Assembly: GCA_903918555.1 (NCBI GenBank) | Contig: CAIXEV010000328.1 | Span: 1-10,639 of the forward strand | Direction: 5' to 3' | Length of the DNA: 10,639 nt | Source of the DNA: an uncultured bacterium | Lineage (GTDB): Bacteria; Planctomycetota; Phycisphaerae; Phycisphaerales; SM1A02 | In this document: positions 5,737 through 10,639 of the stretch, piece by piece | Position numbering within the stretch: position 1 is the first letter of the stretch | How the letters are laid out: each line of letters begins with the position of its first letter | Translations under genes and position numbers: made by a program | The notes under the pieces: generated by a model | The model's input: only the letters and a program-made list of their open reading frames with translations | What the model was told of the DNA's origin: nothing | Database searches by the model: none

Positions 5737-5848
5737 CTCTCTCATCGTGGCCCGCCAAAGTGACGATGACAAAAACGGATGGTTGCACCAAAGCGTGCAC
5801 GGCGAGTCGCGTCCGCCAGACGTTCCGACGAACGCGAGAGCCCTCGCC

Positions 5849-5856
5849 GAGGAGGG
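5849..5856 (+). promoter_or_regulatory. Shine-Dalgarno site deciding the regulator start
   Basis: GAGGAGGG ends 4 nt before the ATG at 5861 (5 nt if GGAGG is taken as the core). The earlier in-frame GTG at 5747 has no SD. This is why the shorter 287-residue form is preferred. Confidence 0.6.
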
Positions 5857-5860
5857 CATT

Positions 5861-6724
5861 ATGGAAGCCCATGTCATCGACATCGAGGACGAAGAGGGAA
5901 TGAAGCTGTTGACCGACGGCGGTGCGCTGTCGGTCTGGGAACTCCTGCGGCGCTATGGAAGCCCCATGGCCGTCGCCGCGATCGAGCGGGTCGTGCGTTT
6001 CTCGCTTGCCGAGGTGAATCGTGCGCTCGAGGTGCTCGTCGCGCACGGCATCGTGGAGCGCCACCCGGCCCGCGGTCGCCGTCGTCTGCCCGCCTACTCG
6101 AGCCTCCGTGCGGCGCTGGTGGTGCAGTACCGCGCCGACGACGCGCAGGACCGCCATCGGCTTGAGAGCTGGATGCCACGGCTCGAGTTTGCGATGGGGC
6201 AGGCCGCGATCCGGCTGCAGGTCGTGGGCGACAGCACGGCCGTCGGCAACGATCCGTCGCCGCTTCGGCGTTCGGTGCGGCTTTCGACGCATCTCGAGCA
6301 GCAGGACGCGCAGGAGCTCCGTGCGCGCATCGACGATCTCGTCGCGTTCATGCGGCTCCTCGAGTCGAAGTACGCCGGCGAGGACGCGCTCGACACATTC
6401 CTCTGCAACTACCGCGTCGACATCGAGGTGCAGCCGCTGGCGAAGCCGATTCCGGCGTCCGCGCTTGTCACGATTCGCCCCACGGGTGACGATTGGAACA
6501 TCGTCGCCGACGAGGCGAGCGAGGAGGCGGGCACGCTTTCGCCGCGCGAACGCGAGGTCGCGGTCGGCATCGTGAACGGCCGCTCGCGCGCCGACATCGC
6601 GGCGCGCCTCGGGATCACGGCGAGCACGGTCGCGACGCTGACGAAGCGCCTCTACCGCAAGCTCGGCGTGCACAGCAAGTCGCAGCTCACCAAGCGTCTC
6701 GTCGGACGGCACGAGAGCGCATGA
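5861..6724 (+). CDS. Transcriptional regulator with N-terminal winged-helix-like and C-terminal LuxR-type HTH domains
   Basis: The C-terminus (about 226-282) is a clear LuxR/GerE helix-turn-helix: LSPREREVAVGIVNG, then RADIAARLGITASTV as the HTH, then KRLYRKLGVHSKSQL. The N-terminus (about 20-90) looks like a winged helix of the MarR/ArsR kind: an LLRRYG helix, AAIERVVRFSLAEVNRAL, LVAHGIVERHPARGRRR as the recognition helix and wing. The middle (about 95-220) matches no sensor domain I know; it has no receiver Asp pattern and no autoinducer-binding signature. It is a cytosolic DNA-binding protein of unknown signal and targets. ATG 5861 is chosen for its strong SD. An in-frame GTG at 5747 would add 38 poorly structured residues. 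It is convergent with the propeller gene, with one base between the stop codons, and isolated upstream by a strong terminator. Confidence 0.85.
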   Translation: MEAHVIDIEDEEGMKLLTDGGALSVWELLRRYGSPMAVAAIERVVRFSLAEVNRALEVLVAHGIVERHPARGRRRLPAYSSLRAALVVQYRADDAQDRHRLESWMPRLEFAMGQAAIRLQVVGDSTAVGNDPSPLRRSVRLSTHLEQQDAQELRARIDDLVAFMRLLESKYAGEDALDTFLCNYRVDIEVQPLAKPIPASALVTIRPTGDDWNIVADEASEEAGTLSPREREVAVGIVNGRSRADIAARLGITASTVATLTKRLYRKLGVHSKSQLTKRLVGRHESA

Positions 6725-6725
6725 T

Positions 6726-8147
6726 TCAGCCGCCGCTCCAGGCGCTGAGGAGCGCCGCGAGGTCCGGCGCGCCCACGGCGCCGTCGCCGTTGAGGTCGCC
6801 GGTGCCTGTGCCGCCCCAGTTGCCGAGAAGCGCGGCGAGATCCTGCGCGTTCACGATGCCGTCGCAATTGAGGTCGCTCGCTGCGCACGACGGCGTGTGG
6901 AAGGCGCGGAAGTTCGTGCCGTTGCCGGCGACGAGCAGCGTGCCGTCGCCCGCGATCACGGGGCCGCCTTGGTTGAGGTTCGGCACGGCGAGCGTCCATC
7001 GCGTCGTGAGGTCCGGGTTGAACGAGTAGATCGTGCCGGGGAACCCGCCGTTTCCGTAGTAGATGCGTCCCGTCGAATCGACCGCGACATGCGACTGCGT
7101 GATCGACGCCGAGACGGGCGAAGCGGTGCTGAAGCGCAGCGCTCCCGTCACTTGGTCGCGCACCTCGAGCCTGCCCTGGAAATTGAGCATCACCACGCCG
7201 CCATCGGGCGTGATGCCGTGCTGGCTGCCGGCGCCGGCCATCGCGGGCGCGGTCCACAACTGCTGGAAGCCCTTGCCCGTGTCGCGGAAGGCGTAGAGGA
7301 AGTCGACCGCCTGGTTGCTCTGCGTGCGCGGGTAGTAGACGAGGCCGTTTGGGCCGCAGAACGGCGTGTTCTGCGAGAGGAACCCCGGCATGGTCGCGCT
7401 CGAGTAGAGCTTCGCGCCCGTGTCGATGTCGATCCGCGTGAGCTTCTGTCCGCCGCCCGCGACCTCGTCGATGTAGAGCGAGTTTCCGCTCCGCGCCGGG
7501 CCGCAGTCGCCGCTCACGCTGCAGGTGCGCGCGGTGTTCCAGACCGTCGCGCCCGTCACGGCGTCGACGCGGCGGATGGAGAGGTGCGTCGCGAAGATCG
7601 GGTCTCCGTCGTCGGCGAACACCACGCCGTCGTACGCGCCGGTCGCGACTTCCTCGGTCGAGATCCAGCGCACCGCGCCCGTCGCCGCGTCGAGGCAGTA
7701 GACGGGCGCGCTGGCGGAGGAGCCGTTGCCTCCACGGCCGACGAACACGCGGCCGTTCCTCGCGCCGTAGACGACCGTCGTCCAGTCGCCGGCCGCGAAC
7801 GGGCAGTCGAAGCTCCACAGCACCTGGCCCGTGGACACGCGCATCGCGTAGACGGGGGAGTCGCCGGGACCTTGCACGGGGTTCTGCGCCTGCAGCTGGC
7901 GCACCACGAAGAGCCGGTCGCCTTCGACGATCGGCGACCAGGAGATGAGGCTCGTCGGCGCGCCGCTCCAGCGCGGCGTGGCGGAGGCGGGGCCTTGGGC
8001 GGCCACGAGACCGTTTCGGCCCTGTCCGCCGCCGAGGTTCGACCAATCCGCGGTGGCGGAGGTGTTCGCGAGGGCGAGGCAGGCCAACGCGGTCGCGGAG
8101 CAAAGGATGCGGGGGAGGGAGCGTGCCGTGGAGCGGGGGAGTGGCAT
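6726..8147 (-). CDS. Secreted PQQ-like beta-propeller protein with C-terminal dockerin-like repeats
   Basis: This 473-residue protein starts with a signal peptide (1-33; basic start, hydrophobic SATALACLALA core, likely cut after TSATA). The body (about 50-415) is built of repeated blade-like units such as VYAMRVSTGQVLWSF, VYCLDAATGAVRWIS and IRRVDAVTGATVW. These are the YxLDxxTGxxxW pattern of PQQ-like/outer-membrane-assembly-type propellers. No quinoprotein dehydrogenase active site is evident, so a binding or structural role is likelier than catalysis. Cysteines such as those in CSVSGDCG suggest disulfides. Residues 425-473 hold two dockerin-like calcium loops, DLNCDGIVNAQDLAALL and DLNGDGAVGAPDLAALL, each followed by a Trp. 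This tail is typical of secreted planctomycete (Phycisphaerae) proteins and may mediate surface sorting or attachment. ATG 8147 is fixed by the signal peptide; no close SD is seen. Leucine codons are mainly CTC. Confidence 0.9.
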   Translation of the reverse strand: MPLPRSTARSLPRILCSATALACLALANTSATADWSNLGGGQGRNGLVAAQGPASATPRWSGAPTSLISWSPIVEGDRLFVVRQLQAQNPVQGPGDSPVYAMRVSTGQVLWSFDCPFAAGDWTTVVYGARNGRVFVGRGGNGSSASAPVYCLDAATGAVRWISTEEVATGAYDGVVFADDGDPIFATHLSIRRVDAVTGATVWNTARTCSVSGDCGPARSGNSLYIDEVAGGGQKLTRIDIDTGAKLYSSATMPGFLSQNTPFCGPNGLVYYPRTQSNQAVDFLYAFRDTGKGFQQLWTAPAMAGAGSQHGITPDGGVVMLNFQGRLEVRDQVTGALRFSTASPVSASITQSHVAVDSTGRIYYGNGGFPGTIYSFNPDLTTRWTLAVPNLNQGGPVIAGDGTLLVAGNGTNFRAFHTPSCAASDLNCDGIVNAQDLAALLGNWGGTGTGDLNGDGAVGAPDLAALLSAWSGG

Positions 8148-8424
8148 GGGATCAATCTGCCGTGGAATCCTCTCAGGTCAACACTTTTGCGCGAATCTCC
8201 GCTTCACGAGCGGCTGCGGTGTCGCCGGGCGATCGAGGCGGCGTTCGTACCTTTGCAGGTCGAGGCCGCCGTTTGGTGGAAGAAGGGCGCCTCTCCCCGC
8301 GTCTCGGGCCACCCGCAATCCGTTCCGGCCGCTGCAAACGCGTCGGATGGATTCGTAACATGGCTTTCCTCCCCCGGCTTTCCTACCGCGAGTTTCCTCC
8401 CCCCGACTTTCCCCCGAGCTACCC
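8148..8424. other. 277-bp divergent intergenic region
   Basis: This gap separates the propeller gene (minus) from the S9 peptidase gene (plus). On the minus strand TTGACC (8181-8176) resembles a -35 element, but the hexamer 17 nt downstream is a poor -10. On the plus strand, 8362-8415 is a run of imperfect CTTTCCT/GTTTCCT/CTTTCCC pyrimidine repeats directly before the peptidase start. No ORF here is supported. Confidence 0.5.
8362..8415 (+). repeat. Polypyrimidine tract with imperfect TTTCCT repeats
   Basis: GGCTTTCCT (8362-8370) recurs from 8376 as GGCTTTCCT. GTTTCCTCCCCCC (from 8392) and ACTTTCCCCC (from 8406) follow. The opposite strand is rich in GGAGGAAA. The tract ends about 10 nt before the peptidase ATG, so it probably lies in the mRNA leader and provides no Shine-Dalgarno sequence. 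Confidence 0.5.
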
Positions 8425-10639
8425 ATGCCCGATTCGATCACTTCCTCCCAGTCGCCTTCGTTCTTCCGCACCCCATCCCGCGCGCTCTGCGCCGCCGTGC
8501 TCGCGGCCGGCCTGGCAGGGCCCTCGCTGGCCGCCGCCGCGGCCGACGCGTCCGAGCCGCCGCCGATCGTCTCGCGCGAGATTCTCTTCGGAAACCCGGA
8601 GCGTCTCGGCGCACGCTTGAGCCCCGACGGATCGCGCATCGCCTTCATCGCGCCGTCCGAGGGCGTCCTCAATGTGTGGGTCGCGCCGGTCGGCGATCTC
8701 GCCGCGGCGAAGCCCGTCACCAAGGACACCGGCCGCGGCATCCGCGTGCACAACTGGCTGCCGAGCGGCACCCACATCCTCTACATGCAGGACAAGAACG
8801 GCGACGAGAACTTCCGCGTCTACTCGGTCGATGTCGCGTCGGGCAAGACCATCGATCTCTCGCCGTTCGACGGCGCACGCGCGCAGATCGCGCATGTGAG
8901 CCGCGACTTCCCCGATTCGGTCGCGATCTCGGTCAACAACCGCGACCCGCAGTTCTTCGATGTCCACCTCGTGAACGCCATGACCGGCGACCGCAAGGTG
9001 ATCTTCGAGAACACCCGTTTCGCATCCACGGTGCTCGACGATCGCATGAAGGTCCGCGTCGTCTCGGAGCCGCAGCCCGACGGATCGAGCGTCTTCTCCG
9101 CGGTCGACGAGACGGCGGAGGGCGTCGCGTTCCGTCCGCTCCTCGCCGTGCCGTTCGAGGATGCGATGACGACCGCGATCAGCGGGATCGAGCGCGCAGG
9201 CAAGCGTGCGTTCCTCACCGACTCGCGGAACCGCAACCTGTCGATGCTCGCGTCGATCGACCTCGCCACCGGTGCGATCGAGCCGATCTTCGAGCCGAAG
9301 AAGGCCGATCTCTCCGACGCGCTCGTGAGCCCGATCGACAGCACGGTCGAGGCTGTCGCCAGCGAGTTTCTCCGCAACGAGTGGACCGTGCTCTCGCCGA
9401 AGGTCGAGAAGGACTTTGCGTATCTCCGCACCCTCGACTCGGGCGACCTCTCCGTCACCTCGCGGTCGCTCGACGACACCAAGTGGACGGTCGCGTTCTC
9501 GCACGACGATGGTCCGGCCGTCACCTACTTCTACGACCGTGCCGCGGGCAAGGCGTCGAAGCTGTTCACCTCGAACTCGAGGCTTGAAGGGCTCGCGCTG
9601 GCCGCGATGCAGCCCGTCGAGATCAAGTCGCGCGACGGCCTGGTGCTTCCGTCGTACCTGTCGCTTCCGACCTGGTCCGACTCCGACCGCGACGGACGGC
9701 CCGAGAAGGCGCTGCCGACGGTGCTCCTCGTGCACGGCGGGCCGTGGGGGCGCGACTCGTGGGGCTACGACTCGTATCACCAGTGGCTCGCGAACCGCGG
9801 CTACGCGGTGCTGTCGGTGAACTTCCGCGGCTCGACCGGCTTCGGCAAGGACTTCGTGAACAAGGGCGACGGCCAGTGGGCCGACACCATGCACAACGAC
9901 CTCGTCGACGCGGTCGAGTGGGCCGTGGCGAACGGCGTCGCCCAGAAGGACAAGGTCGCGATCATGGGCGGCAGCTACGGCGGCTACGCGGCGCTCGCGG
10001 GCGTCACATTCACCCCTGAACTCTTCGCGGCGAGCGTCGCGATCGTCGGGCCGTCGAACCTCATCACGCTCCTCGACTCGATCCCGTCGTACTGGGCGCC
10101 GATGACCGAGATGTTCGCGAAGCGCGTCGCCGACAAGCGCACGCCCGAAGGCCGCCGCAAGCTGCGCGACATGTCGCCGCTCACGCATGTCGACGAGATC
10201 AAGAGGCCGCTGCTCGTCGGCCAGGGCGCGAACGACCCGCGCGTCAAGCGCCAGGAGAGCGACCAGATCGTCCGCGCGATGCAGGCGAAGAGCCTGCCGG
10301 TCACCTATGTCCTCTTCCCCGACGAAGGCCACGGGTTCGCGAAGCCGGAGAACAACATCGCGTTCAACGCGGTCGTCGAGGCGTTCCTCGCCAAGCACCT
10401 CGGCGGACGCGTCGAGCCGATCGGCGAGTCGCTGTCGAAGTCGTCGGCGAAGGTCGTGAGCAAGGGCGCGCTCGAGCTGCCCGTCGAGGAGACGACCTGG
10501 GACGAGGTCGCCGCGCTCGACGCCCCGGTCGAGGTTCCCGCCGTCGCGTACGAGTCGCTCACCGACGCGCAGAAGCAAATGGTCGACCAGGTGATGAAGC
10601 AGTTCGAGCAGGTTCCCGCCGAGGCGCTGCCGCAGGCGC
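8425..10639 (+). CDS. Exported S9 (prolyl oligopeptidase) family serine peptidase, 3' end outside window
   Basis: The 738 visible residues have the two-domain S9 layout of acylaminoacyl-peptidase/DPP-like enzymes, which cut short peptides. A signal peptide (about 1-41, with a hydrophobic ALCAAVLAAGLAG core and Ala-rich cut site) targets the periplasm or outside. A beta-propeller follows (about 54-390), beginning with the family's RLSPDGSRIAFIAP motif. The alpha/beta-hydrolase domain (about 398-660) has HGGPW at 437-441, NFRGSTGFG at 466-474, and the nucleophile Ser517 in GGSYGGYA. Asp604 in GANDPRV and His636 in DEGHGF complete a catalytic triad with normal spacing, so the enzyme looks active. 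After HLGGRVEPIG (658-667), where most relatives end or soon end, the frame continues at least 70 residues, first Ser/Lys-rich, then acidic and helical-looking. ATG 8425 is set by the signal peptide; no SD is present. Leucine codons are mostly CTC (about 40 CTC to 15 CTG by hand count). Confidence 0.95.
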   Translation, partial: MPDSITSSQSPSFFRTPSRALCAAVLAAGLAGPSLAAAAADASEPPPIVSREILFGNPERLGARLSPDGSRIAFIAPSEGVLNVWVAPVGDLAAAKPVTKDTGRGIRVHNWLPSGTHILYMQDKNGDENFRVYSVDVASGKTIDLSPFDGARAQIAHVSRDFPDSVAISVNNRDPQFFDVHLVNAMTGDRKVIFENTRFASTVLDDRMKVRVVSEPQPDGSSVFSAVDETAEGVAFRPLLAVPFEDAMTTAISGIERAGKRAFLTDSRNRNLSMLASIDLATGAIEPIFEPKKADLSDALVSPIDSTVEAVASEFLRNEWTVLSPKVEKDFAYLRTLDSGDLSVTSRSLDDTKWTVAFSHDDGPAVTYFYDRAAGKASKLFTSNSRLEGLALAAMQPVEIKSRDGLVLPSYLSLPTWSDSDRDGRPEKALPTVLLVHGGPWGRDSWGYDSYHQWLANRGYAVLSVNFRGSTGFGKDFVNKGDGQWADTMHNDLVDAVEWAVANGVAQKDKVAIMGGSYGGYAALAGVTFTPELFAASVAIVGPSNLITLLDSIPSYWAPMTEMFAKRVADKRTPEGRRKLRDMSPLTHVDEIKRPLLVGQGANDPRVKRQESDQIVRAMQAKSLPVTYVLFPDEGHGFAKPENNIAFNAVVEAFLAKHLGGRVEPIGESLSKSSAKVVSKGALELPVEETTWDEVAALDAPVEVPAVAYESLTDAQKQMVDQVMKQFEQVPAEALPQA

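Larger units (their letters stand above)
5551..5860. other. 310-bp gap before the regulator gene
   Basis: No separate gene is supported here. The interval holds a small hairpin (AGGCG 5710-5714 with CGCCT 5718-5722), a -10-like box at 5731-5736 and the regulator's SD at 5849-5856. If the regulator starts at the GTG at 5747, the last 114 bp are coding. If it starts at ATG 5861, they form a leader of roughly 118 nt. Confidence 0.5.

Noticed and set aside
5285..6712. 475-codon minus-strand open frame
   Set aside because: It is antisense to the small ORF, the terminator and the LuxR-type regulator. It would read through a perfect intrinsic terminator hairpin and shows no recognisable domain.
6897..9587. 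896-codon plus-strand open frame
   Set aside because: It runs antisense through the propeller gene, across the intergenic gap and out of frame into the S9 peptidase. The composition is Arg/Ala-rich shadow sequence with no domain.
8419..10578. 719-codon minus-strand open frame
   Set aside because: It is antisense to the S9 peptidase, whose own frame has a signal peptide and a complete catalytic triad. Long antisense frames are expected at this GC content and codon bias.

Overview
This is a GC-rich bacterial chromosome window, most likely from a planctomycete of the Phycisphaerae type. The best clue is the C-terminus of the PQQ-like beta-propeller protein (6726-8147). It carries two dockerin-like calcium loops of the form D-x-N-x-D-G followed by DLAALL..W, a tail I associate with secreted Phycisphaerae proteins. 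The formylglycine-type sulfatase and the exported S9 peptidase also fit that group. Taxonomy is inferred; there is no rRNA or other marker gene here.

Layout, left to right. (1) 1-1794, minus strand: a large partial ABC exporter with an N-terminal C39-like domain and a degenerate nucleotide-binding domain. (2) 1795-1926: a divergent intergenic region with an inverted repeat and -10-like boxes. (3) 1927-2649, plus: a multi-pass membrane protein. (4) 2652-2668: a GC hairpin between convergent genes. (5) 2668-4014, minus: an exported type I sulfatase. (6) 4041-4475 and 4498-4908, plus: a cytosolic cyclophilin-type prolyl isomerase and an OsmC-family protein, probably one operon. (7) 4909-5160: a less GC-rich gap with a 14-bp tandem duplication and a small inverted repeat. 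(8) 5161-5415, plus: an 84-residue orphan ORF, followed by two hairpins, the second a textbook intrinsic terminator ending at 5550. (9) 5861-6724, plus: a regulator with a winged-helix-like N-terminus and a LuxR-type HTH C-terminus. (10) 6726-8147, minus: the secreted propeller protein, convergent with the regulator and separated from it by one base. (11) 8425-10639, plus: an exported S9 prolyl-oligopeptidase-family peptidase, cut by the window end.

The genes do not form one obvious pathway. Cell-envelope and export functions dominate: exporter, membrane protein, sulfatase, propeller protein and peptidase. A small cytosolic stress/folding pair sits in the middle. Leucine codon choice changes sharply near 4.03 kb, from CTG-rich genes on the left to CTC-rich genes on the right, so the left part may have a different history.

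The points most worth a second look are the exporter NBD, which lacks the Walker A lysine and the Q-loop glutamine; the repeated placement of -10-like boxes 6-10 nt before start codons that lack Shine-Dalgarno sequences, which suggests leaderless transcripts; the 26-bp divergent promoter centred on a GGTACC palindrome; the orphan small gene with its tandem hairpins; and the two-HTH regulator. I did not see any CRISPR array, insertion sequence, phage gene, tRNA or rRNA.
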